Below, piece by piece: positions 1-11,652 of a stretch of DNA of 64,000 nt. Every line of letters starts with the position of its first letter. Position 1 is the stretch's first letter. The notes under the pieces were generated by a model that saw only the letters and a program-made list of their open reading frames with translations, was not told where the DNA came from and made no database searches. Source of the stretch: Kuschelorhynchus macadamiae (Eukaryota > Arthropoda > Insecta > Coleoptera > Curculionidae); contig JAUTXW010003811.1 in NCBI GenBank assembly GCA_030620095.1, positions 752,001 to 816,000 of the forward strand, read 5' to 3'. Position numbers and translations under genes: made by a program.

Positions 1-10
1 TTTTTGGGTG

Positions 11-1503
11 TAACTATTTTTTTTTCAAATGGCGACCCTTTTTAGACAAGCACTTTTTGAAAAGAGGATTTTTTTTGCGATTCTAACGGTTTTAACTTCT
101 TTGCGATTGGATTAAAAATAGGCTCAAAAATTAAATATTAATAAGAAAAATACTCGATAATTAATTATTTACTTTTACCAAGTGTGCCATGGATAGCCAT
201 GCTTGATTTTAAGTAGGATTTTTTAGTTTGACAGTTACAATTACCTATTCTTTTTGAGTAGACATAAGGTTTCCTTTTTTTTTTTGATTTTCAGTAATAT
301 TTTTGTTTTCAAAAGTCAAAATAATGTATACTCAAAGTCAAAAAGTCGATATGTTATTAATATTTGGAGAATGTCATTCAACGAATGCTGCTGAGTCGAA
401 TGCTCAGAGATTCCCCGACTGGCAACATCCAGTCCATCAGTATTTTCCATATCTCAAGAATCGTTTTAGGCATCAAGAAGGAAATCAAGTGGCGGAAGGC
501 AGATTTATTATAAATGAAGAAATGGAGATTGATGTTCTTGCTATGGTTGAAATTGATAAAACTGTTTCTTAAAGAAAAATTAATCACAAACTGGGTTTAA
601 GTCATGAATCAGCTAGAAAAATACTAAAGGAACAAGGATATCGAGCTTTTAAGTACCACTTACAGCAACATTTGTATCCTGACGATGGCGATAGACGGGT
701 ATTGTTTTATGATTGGTTGCTCCAGAATTGTAGAAATTTTATGAACTTTATCTTATTTTCTGACGAATCCAGATTTACTAATAATGGTATGTTTAACAAG
801 CAAAACCTTTCGTTACTGGGCCCAACAAAATCAACATGAAATGAGAGTAGGAAATTTTCAAGAAAGGTTTGGTGTCAATGTCTGGCCTGGTGTCGTTGGT
901 AACATAATAATTGAACCAATTTTATTTTAAGGCCAATTAACAGGGGTTAGGTACTTAGGCTTTCTGCAAAATAAAATTGAGCAACATCTTAATGATCTAC
1001 CTTTAGAAGTTTCACTCCGAATTTATTTCCAGCAAGATGGAGCACCGCCTCACAATACCAGGGAAGTTCTTAATTATTTAATTGAACATTTTAATAATAA
1101 AGTTATTGCAACCAATGGCTCAATACTCAATCTCGATTTCTTTATTTGGGGATATGTTAAAAAAAGAGTCTATGTAACAGCCCCAACCACTCTTGAAATC
1201 TTAGAAGAAAGGATTGTACGTGTATTTAGAAGTATTATGCTTCAAATGCTACACAACGTATTGAGAGAAGCAATTGAACGAGCGGAAATGTGTCGTGAAC
1301 AAGGAGGAATGCACTTGATCAACTAACTGTCACAATTAAAAATCCTACAATATACAGCATGGATAGTGATAAAACTAAATAATTGATTATCGAGTATTTT
1401 TCTTAGTAATATTCAATTTTGCAATGCAAAAAAGTTAGTACGTTAGATTCGCAGAAAAATCCTCTTTTCAAAAAGGGCTTGCCTTATAAAAAAAATATAG
1501 TTA
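11..1503 (+). mobile_element. Mariner-type DNA transposon with long TIRs (DUF4817 transposase family)
   Basis: The two ends are imperfect inverted repeats of about 180-230 bp: positions 11-240 match the reverse complement of 1326-1503. Shared blocks include TTTTTGAAAAGAGGATTTTT and AAGAAAAATACTCGATAAT. The element encloses one transposase reading frame on the plus strand and fills nearly the whole interval, so it looks structurally complete although the gene is broken. The left edge is within about 10 bp of the window start, so the outermost bases and the target duplication cannot be judged. Related transposase relics lie near 34 kb and 50 kb. Confidence 0.75.
324..1326 (+). pseudogene. Broken IS630/Tc1-mariner transposase with N-terminal DUF4817-like helix-turn-helix
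   Basis: This is the remains of a cut-and-paste transposase. The N-terminus (MYTQSQKVDMLLIFGECHST) has the layout of the DUF4817 DNA-binding domain common in insect mariner-like transposases. A stop at 570-572 is followed in frame by a second helix-turn-helix (LGLSHESARKILKEQGYRAF) and the first catalytic aspartate in ILFSDESRF. One frameshift near 790-815 moves the rest to another frame: a VNVW segment, the second aspartate in FQQDGAPPHN, and the third in LDFFIWGYVK. The spacing between the last two aspartates is shortened to 32 residues by loss of the usual GGP..WPPRSPDL stretch. The stop codon at 1324-1326 coincides with the start of the right TIR. It cannot encode active enzyme as read. 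Confidence 0.75.
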
Positions 1504-2881
1504 TATTTTTGTTTAATAAAACTTAGAGATTGATTCCATCATCATTTTATTTGTTAGCCAAAAATACATAAAAAGATAAAAAATTGCACGTAAAAAGTTT
1601 TTAAAACCTTTCTAAGGAATCCAAAAATGTATATATATACAGAGTGTTCCATTTAAAAAACACCTGGGTATATGTTCTTCTTTATACATATATCTAAAAG
1701 TTATGAGAAATCGATATATGCTATACATTTATCTGTAGAAATCTCATTAAAAAAAATTAGCTATTTAAAATTTAGGAATACTAGACTTTTTTGGACAGCT
1801 GCAAAATATTTCTGTTAAATAAAATACGTCGTTAAAAGTTACAATAAACTGTGAAACCCGTATCTAAAAATTCTAAGCAGGTCAGAAGTTATGGGAAATT
1901 TTTTTTTTGACATGTCAATTTTTTTGAATTAGTCACCTCAATAAAACGTACCTACAAACGGTTCAAAACACAATAAATAATCATCAAATTGTTCAAATAC
2001 AACGCCGTTTTCAAAGATATGTAAAATATGATACTAAGATACTACTAATTGCAAAACTTCAATTTTTGTTTAAAAAAAAATTAATTCCCAAACACTAACA
2101 TTATAAAACGGAGATGGTGGTCACAGAAACGGCCTGGGCAGATGTCTTGAAACACGTTTATATTTTCTTCGATCTTTAAACAACTCAGGCAAATTCTCGT
2201 TGAAAAACACAGTTTTCCTCTCACAAGAGAGTTCTCTGAACACAATGAAAATGCAGATACACTTAAACTCGGTAAGTTTAAAATACAAATCGTGTAAATG
2301 ACTCGGTAACGCGTAAATGCACAAACTTAAATCGAAGAGGTAAAAAATATTAGAGAAATATTTGCTTCGAAAAAACCAAAACTCAGCCGTGACATCTATC
2401 ACAACTGACATGTCAAATATCTAGCAATCATTCTAGGCCAAAGCCACCTATCATTTTCTTGAGTAGTTAGAGGGAAATGTTATTGAAGCTTTTTTGTAGC
2501 CGAATAAATGCTCCATCCGCGGGTCTGGAAACAATTTCCATTACTATTAGCAGTAAGCGGCAAAATGTGGTTAAAGTTAGAATTTAAATTATCAATTTTA
2601 AAAAATTGCAGTAATTCAATCCTTAAAGTTATAAACTCGAAATTTGGTCACGGTCTACCTAAAAATATTTTGTTTCGTAAAAAAATACCCTACGGGCTTA
2701 GATGTATTAGTTTCCTTGTAATACAGTATATTAAAAAATGTACCTATTCTTGGGAACTTTGGTGCAAAATTCACCTCGTTAGTGCACCCCCTGTATATAA
2801 TCCAGGACCCTTCTTAAATAGTCCATTTTGTGTAGCTTTTTAATCATTTTCCGGTACCGTAATTAGTTTTCTGACCGGATA
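1504..2881. other. AT-rich non-coding spacer, possible MITE
   Basis: No credible gene. Short open frames at 2121-2411 (minus) and 2508-2843 (plus) have low-complexity composition and no recognisable motif. The stretch starts near a TACAGAGTGTTCC motif at about 1640 and ends near CACCCCCTGTATA at about 2785-2797. These resemble the two ends of the ACAGGGTG-type repeats seen elsewhere in the window, so a degenerate non-autonomous element may fill most of it. Confidence 0.3.
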
Positions 2882-5800
2882 CCGTAGTTTGGGGCGAAAT
2901 TGATCACTTATTTTTTTATTTGGCCTGTATAACTTTGAACATAAGATATTTTATTTTTAAAAAAATTTAGATGACTTTATAAGATTATTCTATAGCGATT
3001 CTGAGTCCTAGAATTTTAAAATTATTTTAAATATTCTCAGAAAAAAATAAAATGGAGCTGATCAAATTCACACTTGATTTGGGGCGAATTTGATCACCTC
3101 TTTTATATTGCATCTACGTACTGAAGAAACCATATAAAATGATCAATTTCACCCTGACCTAAATATTTTTGTTAGTTTAAAAATTATTCATTTTCAAAGA
3201 TCTCGGGGTCAAATTGATCATAAGGGTGAAATTGATCACTACCAAACTTTTTGTGCAATCGCCCACAAAATTAAGTTTCTAACCTAAAAAACATATTTAT
3301 ATTTTTTATTATTATGTGTTCGGGTTAAAGCCAGCGTAAAATAGATATTTTACAGGCTAGAAATTTAATTTTGTTGGTGGCTGTAGGTACCAGCATGCGG
3401 AACTGTCAGCGCACTGACAGTTGTGCTTGCTCGCAAGAGAGAAAGAAAACAGTCAGTAACGCCGATCAAATCCTAGTTTATTATGTCCATTGGCTGTACG
3501 TTCAAAAAAATATCTAGTTTTTAATGTTGAACATGTTTACTAAACGACTAAGAGAAGTGTTTGTTTAATACAAAATAAAAAAATGCCAACCTTGCAATAA
3601 ATCTTTGACTGAGATAAAGCTTCTGCTTAAAGGTCATGACTTAACTCGATAAAACAAATAAAAAAAACTTATTTTCTAAAATAAAATCAAACATAAATTT
3701 TTAAAAACTAAATTTCTTTTACATCGATGTCTTTTTGAAATATGTATATAGCTTCACCGTCGATATCTCTAATTTCAGGGTTTGGAAGCACTGCTAGAAT
3801 GTCAGAGTTATCAATAACAAATTGATCATCTTCCACCGCTTTAAATTTATTCTTCGCAGCACCAACGGATTTCATACCCATCACTTCCACTCCTTCATCG
3901 ATTAGCTTCTGAATAATTGAGATATACCTATACATTGTTTTTTTTCGACTGCCCCCCAAAACCTTAACCAGCAAAAACGCTCCTTCTTTTAAATTTTCCT
4001 TTTCTACTGAAAAATATTCCGTCTCTTCTTCTATTTCTTCTATAATTTCGTCATCAGAATGGTCCTCTAATACTGGTTCTGAATCATCGTCTGAATTTGA
4101 GTCATCATTAGGAGCCGTTACGCTTTTACCCGGCTCTACCTCAAGCTTTTGTCTTTTAATGTTTCGTCGTGTAGGTGCAACGTTAAATCTTTGCTGCTGT
4201 AGGTAGTCCACTAAAACTCCTTGAACAGCATTTTCATCTACATTGTCGCTTCCAGGGATTTTTTGTAATACTCTCTCTGGATCGAACGGCACGACTCCGG
4301 TAGCTTTAAAAGACGAAACTAAATCATGCCTAATAGCATTGGTGCCGCGTTCTCCTTTTTTATCCATTTCCATCAAAGAAGTAGAAAGTAAATATGGAAA
4401 GTTTTTTTTGTCAATTGAAGTGCAAGTTACGTGTGACTGTTTTCATGCTGATAAGGTTGCCCTCCAAGAAACTTTAAATGCTCTAAAAAAGCCCACATCT
4501 AAAGGTTGTGTTAGATGTGTCGAGTTTTTGGGCAGACATACAAATGCGATGTTATTTTCCTCGCATAAACGAAGAACATCTTTGGTGAAATGAGATGACA
4601 AGTTGTCACCTAACAGGACTTTGCGACCTTCCAATTCTTTAGCGTGTGGTAAGAAGCATGATGTGAACCAGTCCGTAAACGTCTGAGCGTCCATCCACCC
4701 ATGGTGTGTACGGCTATACCTCGACCCTGATGCACAACATCGTCCACTGCAACAAGGATATCCCTTAGGGCCGTTTTCGGTCCATTGAACCCACATCCTC
4801 TCTGATTTGTAAATAATACATGGAGGCAACAACACACCCGATGCAGACCCACACATCATAATGGATGTAGCGCTTTTTGTAAAATTGCATATTCTCTCAG
4901 GATATTTTGTTCCACGTCAAAATAACATTTTCTTATTTCCTGGATCATCCTGGACGTTTGTTTCATCATAGTTGAATATATTCGATGCAGGAATATCTTG
5001 CAATGTCTCCCGTAAATTGTTAAAATAATCCATTATAGTTTGTCTTGAAACAGAAGCCCGAGAGCGTTTAATATTTGCAGCCACTTTTTTAACAATTGCA
5101 TCGTTATGTCGCTGAAGCAAAGAATAAACCCAATCATTGCCTGGTAGATTATTTTGAAACATGGCGACGTTGCGACCTTGACTATCCAAATAATTTTTCG
5201 CAAACTGTCTCAAATCAATTGTGTCTAAGGGAAAACCCCATTCTCCACAAACACTTGCTGCGGAAAGAAAAGGCCTTTTCTTCGCTATTTGTAAAACAGG
5301 TTTGCCCCCCATTTTTTCTAATATGGCGACCATGGTATTTATTATTTAGCGTTCCATAAGGTATGTTGTATTCTCGAGCAGCCCTCTGTAGACTCCAACT
5401 ATCTTCAGTAACCTTTGCTAGTGCATGCTCAATGTTCTCTTCACTGTAGTCTTTATATCTTCTAGCACCTAGTTTCCTTTTATACACTCTTACCATTTTT
5501 GACCGTTCTGAAAGAAGGAAGCAAAAAAAATCATAATAATTACGAAGGCAAAACATCGAGGGGCGAAATTGATTGCCTTCTGTGCTGATCAATTTCGCCC
5601 CATGTATGTAATCAATTTGACCCCGGCCTTAAAAATTTGAAATTTCCGCGAACTTATTATACGTTTTGCCGAGCGCCCCAACATGGCGGCTCAGAAGACA
5701 TAAACTAACATGTGTATAAAGGCCAAATAAGGAAAATTATCATTGTATTTTACTTACCAGCTAAAGTTTGCAATAGTCCGAAAATTTTAATTTTAGTTTA

Positions 5801-6005
5801 TTAATTTTAACCACGTTTTTTGCAAAAAAATAGATAAAAAATGGCACACCCGACTGCATACGTCTTGTCATCAAAGCTTTACTAAATAAGACTGATGCAC
5901 ACCGCCGCTTTTCGATGCATAAATTTGGCGCTAAATTTAAAAATGTGACTAAACAATTTAATTATCAATTTCGCCCCCGGTTATCAATTTCGCTCCAAAC
6001 TACGG
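2882..6005 (-). mobile_element. Pogo/Tigger-type DNA transposon, nearly complete (3,124 bp)
   Basis: The ends are 23-24-bp inverted repeats: CCGTAGTTTGGGGCGAAATT at 2882, and its complement with one change (GGAGCG for GGGGCG) ending at 6005. Both sides carry TA (2880-2881 and 6006-6007), the target duplication expected for the pogo family. Further copies of the GGGGCGAAATTGATCA motif lie just inside both ends (about 3079, 3206, 3224, 5559, 5584, 5961), forming subterminal repeats. The single transposase gene runs on the minus strand. Completeness with few lesions suggests fairly recent insertion. Confidence 0.9.
3708..5496 (-). pseudogene. Pogo/Tigger transposase, three lesions
   Basis: A transposase of about 596 residues if uninterrupted, typical of Tigger-like enzymes. 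From the ATG at 5496 it has a Psq-type helix-turn-helix (WSLQRAAREYNIPYGTLNNK), then a CENP-B-type second DNA-binding region (WVYSLLQRH). The DDE core shows aspartates in IFNYDETN, LLGDNLSSH and HLTQPLDVGFF, with 35 residues between the last two. The C-terminal tail is acidic (DDSNSDDDSEPVLEDHSDDE). One frameshift lies between 5215 and 5333. Two in-frame TGA codons (at about 4917 and 4443) sit where arginine and tryptophan are expected, each explained by one transition. Between the GP and SRYSRT motifs there is an unusual in-frame insertion of about 12 residues rich in cysteine, glycine and serine. Not functional as read, but only lightly damaged. Confidence 0.88.
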
Positions 6006-6338
6006 TACCTACTTTTTTTTATAAAAAAGAAAAAGTGACTTTTTCGAAAAATGTCAGTTTTTCTTAAAAATTCCTATTTTCTCGCCATTTATCCGACAGA
6101 GATGCATTTAGGTTCTTGTTCTCCTAGATATTTACTGCGAAAAACATCTCTTGGAAAATTTCGACGGGACTCACCCACTTTGGGATATAAGCGTCCCAAA
6201 ACACCCTTTTTTCGAACGAAAAAAATTCCTAAAATCATCAAACGAAATCGAAATCCAACCAAAAACAATAGAATTCTGTAAGACCGGCAGAACTATTTCT
6301 TCCAGAGAGTTTCGTCAGAAAAAAATTAAAATTGCGAC
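6006..6338. other. Spacer between pogo element and satellite
   Basis: AT-rich sequence with two overlapping short frames (6051-6281 and 6151-6363) that show no domain. Nothing recognisable apart from a GAAAAAGTGACTTTTTCGAAAAA run. The satellite starts abruptly at about 6339. Confidence 0.5.
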
Positions 6339-8800
6339 CTCAATGGTGTTACATCGAAAATGACTTTTTCAGCCAACTTTGCTGTACCATATCTTATATA
6401 TCAAATTACATATGTACCTGGATCAACCCTAATAAACAAAATGTAATTTTGACATAATCTATCCAGTATCCAGTAGGTCAATAATAAAGAAAAGCTCATA
6501 AACTTGCCCTTAACAATCTAAACTGTCAAAAAATCGGTCAACCTACACTCGCCTATCACCACACACGCTTTTTTCTTCTTTTTCCACTCAATGGTGTTAT
6601 ATCGAAAATGACTTTTTCAGCCAACTTTGCGGTACCATATCTTATATATCAAATTACATATGTACCTGGATCAACCCTAATAAACAAAATGTAATTTTGA
6701 CATAATCTATCCAGTATCCAGTAGGTCAATAATAAAGAAAAGCTCATAAACTTGCCCTTAACAATCTAAACTGTCAAAAAATCGGTCAACCTACACTCGC
6801 CTATCACCACACACGCTTTTTTCTTCTTTTTCCACTCAATGGTGTTATATCGAAAATGACTTTTTCAGCCAACTTTGCGGTACCATATCTTATATATCAA
6901 ATTACATATGTACCTGGATCAACCCTAATAAACAAAATGTAATTTTGACATAATCTATCCAGTATCCAGTAGGTCAATAATAAAGAAAAGCTCATAAACT
7001 TGCCCTTAACAATCTAAACTGTCAAAAAATCGGTCAACCTACACTCGCCTATCACCACACACGCTTTTTTCTTCTTTTTCCACTCAATGGTGTTATATCG
7101 AAAATGACTTTTTCAGCCAACTTTGCGATACCATATCTTATATATCAAATTACATATGTACCTGGATCAACCCTAATAAACAACATGTAATTTTGACATA
7201 ATCTATCCAGTATCCAGTAGGTCAATAATAAAGAAAAGCTCATAAACTTGCCCTTAACAATCTAAACTGTCAAAAAATCGGTCAACCTACACTCGCCTAT
7301 CACCACACACGCTTTTTTCTTCTTTTTCCACTCAATGGTGTTATATCGAAAATGACTTTTTCAGCCAACTTTGCGGTACCATATCTTATATATCAAATTA
7401 CATATGTACCTGGATCAACCCTAATAAACAAAATGTAATTTTGACATAATCTATCCAGTATCCAGTAGGTCAATAATAAAGAAAAGCTCATAAACTTGCC
7501 CTTAACAATCTAAACTGTCAAAAAATCGGTCAACCTACACTCGCCTATCACCACACACGCTTTTTTCTTCTTTTTCCACTCAATGGTGTTATATCGAAAA
7601 TGACTTTTTCAGCCAACTTTGCGGTACCATATCTTATATATCAAATTACATATGTACCTGGATCAACCCTAATAAACAAAATGTAATTTTGACCATAATC
7701 TATCCAGTATCCAGTAGGTCAATAATAAAGAAAAGCTCATAAACTTGCCCTTAACAATCTAAACTGTCAAAAAATCGGTCAACCTACACTCGCCTATCAC
7801 CACACACGCTTTTTTCTTCTTTTTCCACTCAATGGTGTTATATCGAAAATGACTTTTTCAGCCAACTTTGCGGTACCATATCTTATATATCAATTTACAT
7901 ATGTACCTGGATAAACCCTAATAAACAAAATGTAATCTTGACATAATCTATCCAGTATCCAGTAGGTCAATAATAAAGAAAAGCTCATAAACTTGCCCTT
8001 AACAATCTAAACTGTCAAAAAATCGGTCAACCTACACTCGCCTATCACCACACACGCTTTTTTCTTCTTTTTCCACTCAATGGTGTTATATCGAAAATGA
8101 CTTTTTCAGCCAACTTTGCGGTACCATATCTTATATATCAAATTACATATGTACCTGGATCAACCCTAATAAACAAAATGTAATTTTGACATAATCTATC
8201 CAGTATCCAGTAGGTCAATAATAAAGAAAAGCTCATAAACTTGCCCTTAACAATCTAAACTGTCAAAAAATCGGTCAACCTACACTCGCCTATCACCACA
8301 CACGCTTTTTTCTTCTTTTTCCACTCAATGGTGTTATATCGAAAATGACTTTTTCAGCCAACTTTGCGGTACCATATCTTATATATCAAATTACATATGT
8401 ACCTGGATCAACCCTAATAAACAACATGTAATTTTGACATAATCTATCCAGTATCCAGTAGGTCAATAATAAAGAAAAGCTCATAAACTTGCCCTTAACA
8501 ATCTAAACTGTCAAAAAATCGGTCAACCTACACTCGCCTATCACCACACACGCTTTTTTCTTCTTTTTCCACTCAATGGTGTTATATCGAAAATGACTTT
8601 TTCAGCCAACTTTGCGGTACCATATCTTATATATCAAATTACATATGTACCTGGATCAACCCTAATAAACAACATGTAATTTTGACATAATCTATCCAGT
8701 ATCCAGTAGGTCAATAATAAAGAAAAGCTCATAAACTTGCCCTTAACAATCTAAACTGTCAAAAAATCGGTCAACCTACACTCGCCTATCGCCACACACA
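6339..8800 (+). repeat. Satellite array: ~9.9 head-to-tail copies of a 248-bp unit
   Basis: The phrase GGTGTTATATCG recurs at 6345 (as GGTGTTACATCG), 6593, 6841, 7089, 7337, 7585, 7834, 8082, 8330 and 8578, so the period is 248 bp, with one 249-bp copy caused by an extra C at about 7693. Copies are almost identical. Scattered single changes can be seen: AACATG in place of AAAATG in copies 4, 9 and 10, and three private changes in copy 7. The unit has no open frame and no internal promoter that I recognise. Near-identity points to recent expansion or ongoing homogenisation. Confidence 0.97.
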
Positions 8801-9530
8801 TTTTTTTTTATAAAATTTAATTAACTTTTATTACGAGTTATTTGGCTGATGTCATTAAATTTATCGAGCCTCCAGCGTAACGTGGAAGTTATTAATTTTG
8901 TTTTATTATTTATTACATAATTAATCGGTCTGGAAATGTGTTAAACTAAATTATTTATTATTAATAAATTTACTAATATTAACTTTGATGATATTGTTAC
9001 GTACGCATTTAGTTCTGGTATGGGTTGTGTTTTGTTTTGGTGGTTTAAAAATAGATCGAATGTAAATATAATCAAAGTCATTAATTATTCAAAATTAATG
9101 AGTCAAGAAGTGTTTTGCTTTTATGTTAGTATTCTGTAATATGAGAATGTAGCTTTTCGGACCACATTACTTAGAGATTAATAACCTCTTGTATATCTTT
9201 CCTGATACATAATTGAACTAACCCACCACCCACATTTTTCTGCAATTCACTACAATACAATTTAAAAAATCGGTAAATTTCTTTTACCCGGAACTTCCCT
9301 GGTTATGATTTTTTTTCTATTTGTTAGGGATAGTGAATGTTAAATTCGTACCACAACTTTACCAATTTACCTCTATATCGCACTTCATTCTTGCACAAAA
9401 ACTGAAATGAATTTATAAAATAATATTTTCTAAGTGATTTTTTAAATATTTGTATAATTAGTTTTTTAATAATAATTTTTTTAACTTTCTAAAAGGTTTT
9501 CGTTAAAGATCCTATTGTTGTTATATTAGA
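8801..9530. other. AT-rich non-coding sequence with a dispersed repeat
   Basis: No gene. Positions about 9266-9345 carry a phrase (ATCGGTAAATTTCTTTTACC, then AACTTCCCT) that recurs at about 13449-13515 and, inverted, at about 16790-16835, so this is a dispersed repeat. Confidence 0.5.
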
Positions 9531-10110
9531 GTGGTGTATTATTTGGGGTTAAGATCCAATAAAAAAAGTAAAAGTCTTTTTTTAAATTGTCGACGTTTCA
9601 CAACCTTATTGTTGCATCCTCAGGACATACATATAGATTATATATCCTGCGTTAAACCCATATTATCAGTTTTTAACTTCTCCGTTGTCTGCAGATATTT
9701 CTAAGATATTTTCTAAATCTTGTTAACAATCCTCTTGTTGTTACGTTAGAGTCGTGTATTATTTGGTGTTAGAATTCAGTAAAAAAACAAAAGTCTTTTT
9801 TTAAATTGTCGATGACATAAATGTAGATTTTATGTCCTGCATGAAACCCATATCATCAGTCTTTACCTACTCCGTTAGTCAACCGATGTTTCCTAACCCC
9901 AAATAATGCACCACTCTAACATAACAACAAGAAGATCGTTAACGAAAACCATTTAGAAATTTAATATCTTGGAAATCTCTGAGGACCAACGTAGTAGGTA
10001 AAGACTGATAATATCGGTTTTATGCTGGATATAGAAATCTATATATGTGTTCTGAGGAAGCAACAAAAAAGTTGCGAAACGTCGACTATTTAAAAAATGA
10101 CGTGGAATGG
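9531..10110. repeat. PLE pseudo-LTR / retrozyme-like units (two minus, one plus)
   Basis: Three copies of a ~212-219-bp unit. Two lie head to tail in minus orientation (the phrase TAAATTGTCGA recurs at 9583 and 9802, 219 bp apart) and one in plus orientation at about 9880-10110. Each begins after GAAACGTCGAC and ends with a CTGAGGA-type box plus hairpin. The hairpin is intact at about 9590-9625 (minus; stem GCAAC/GTTGT) and 10051-10086 (plus; stem GCAAC/GTTGC), but has been cleanly deleted from the middle copy at about 9810. The motif resembles ends of Penelope-like retroelements, which are known to carry hammerhead ribozymes. Confidence 0.65.
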
Positions 10111-10211
10111 ATCCTAACCCCCTAACAATTTAGTTTTTTTTTAACCATATATAAATATTTTGAGAAGTAAAACTATCATTTAATCGACGTTTCGCTCATT
10201 ATATTGAGCTT

Positions 10212-11652
10212 TCTCAAGATATTTATTTTCTACAATAGAAACATGTATAGTTACTATTTAAATTGGTTAAAACATTATTGAAAAAACATCACTCAAAAAA
10301 CATTACATTTAAAACAAACTATGACCATGAAAACAAAAATACATTTAAAACAACATTAATATTATACAGAGTACGTACCTTGGAAACATGTCAATTTTAC
10401 GAATGTTTTGCGATTGCAATAATTTCGACACGTCTGGAATTCTGCCAATTCTGGTAGATAAAAACGAGACAAATTTTTTCTTTTTTTTATATTTACTTAG
10501 ATTTTTATCGCTGTACCGAGTTTTGGTTTATGATCTTACTGAAATGTACAGGGTTTTATGTATGGAGTAGTTTATTTATTTAGATTAATTTACTTAGATA
10601 TCATATTATAATAAATTTGGCTTAAGTTATTTTTTGTTGACGGCATCTTTCTCTTTTTTAATTTGTATCATTTCTTTTATTGTGAGTTTTCGATAATTAG
10701 TTTCTTGCTCTAAAATTTTGGTTTGTTTAAAATCGAATTCATGTTTTTCTGTATGTTCGTGTTTGTGGAGTGCAGTAGATGCATTTTTTGTGTATTTGTG
10801 GCCGTTTAATCGACTATCTAAGTATTGTGTTGTCATTCCTATGTACTTTTTTGGGCAATTTAAACATGGAATTAAGTAAACTAGGTTTGATTTCGTTTTT
10901 TTTATTACTTTGCTTTTCAAGGGAGTGAAAAGACCGTTTAGTAAATTCTGTGCTTTATGACAGGCAGTTATGTCGTGTTTAGACGAGATATGATTTATTT
11001 TTTCTGATAGACCGTCTGTGTAGGGCATTGCAACGTATTTAGTATTACCATTTTTTTCTTTTGTTGCTTTCTTTAAGTTATTATAAAAAACATGAGTTCG
11101 TTGTTTAAAAACTCGTAGTATGTTTTTTTCCGGATAATGGTTATTTATTAAAGTCTCCTTAACCTTTTTTAAAATCTCAGGACGATATTCTGGGGAAGTA
11201 AGTGAGATGGCACGATCGGTTAGACCTAAATAAGGCTATTTTTTTGATTCTTTCGATGGTTGGAGTTAAAGTTTAAGTACCGCCCTGACCATGTTTTTTT
11301 TTTTGTAAACCACTTGGTTTTTATATTTTGATCTTTCTTGTTTCTAATTAGGGTTAAGTCTAGAAAATTAATTTTGTTTTTGTCTTCAGTTTCCATGGTA
11401 AATTTTCATTTGGGGTGAAAATTATTGAAAGCATTTAATAGGTCATTAATATGGTTTTTTGAAACAGCAGTCAAACAAAAAAGATTTGTGGACGATTGTT
11501 TTGATTCGTAAAATAGACATGTTTACAAGGTGCGTACTATGTATAATATTAATTTTGTTTTAAATGTAATGTTTTTTGAATAATGTTTTTTAACCATTTT
11601 CCATATTAACTATATATGTTTTAATTGTAGAAAATAAATATCCATCTTGAGT
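10212..11652 (-). mobile_element. 5'-truncated Penelope-like element with inverted pseudo-LTRs
   Basis: Positions 10212-10405 match the reverse complement of 11507-11652 (shared phrases TATTTATTTTCTACAAT and CATTACATTTAAAACA), the inverted-LTR arrangement seen in many Penelope-like retroelements. The left copy has an extra ~60-bp internal duplication of the ACATTTAAAAC segment. Between the repeats lies a minus-strand reading frame ending in a GIY-YIG endonuclease. Just outside, at about 10182-10217, is the CGACGTTTCGCTCA hairpin typical of this group. The reverse transcriptase core is missing, so this is a truncated copy. Confidence 0.8.
10627..11470 (-). pseudogene. PLE C-terminal fragment: RT thumb remnant plus GIY-YIG endonuclease
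   Basis: The open 133-residue stretch from 11028 to 10627 contains LVYLIPCLNCPKKYIGMTTQ followed by SRLNGHKY, the GIY-YIG nuclease signature of Penelope-like elements, with the two cysteines of the CxxC motif that often precedes it. Further upstream on the same strand the text continues in broken frames with FLDLTLIRNKKD and INNHYPEKNILR, the connector between reverse transcriptase and nuclease. The element inserts by target-primed reverse transcription when intact. Here the polymerase is gone and stops interrupt the connector. Confidence 0.8.

Noticed and set aside
2121..2843. Two frames of about 100 residues between the mariner and pogo elements
   Set aside because: Low-complexity composition, no motif, and they lie in an interval that looks like a non-coding repeat.
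6339..8800. Regular 248-bp repeats considered as a CRISPR-like array
   Set aside because: There are no variable spacers: the entire unit repeats, so it is a satellite. The genome is eukaryotic.
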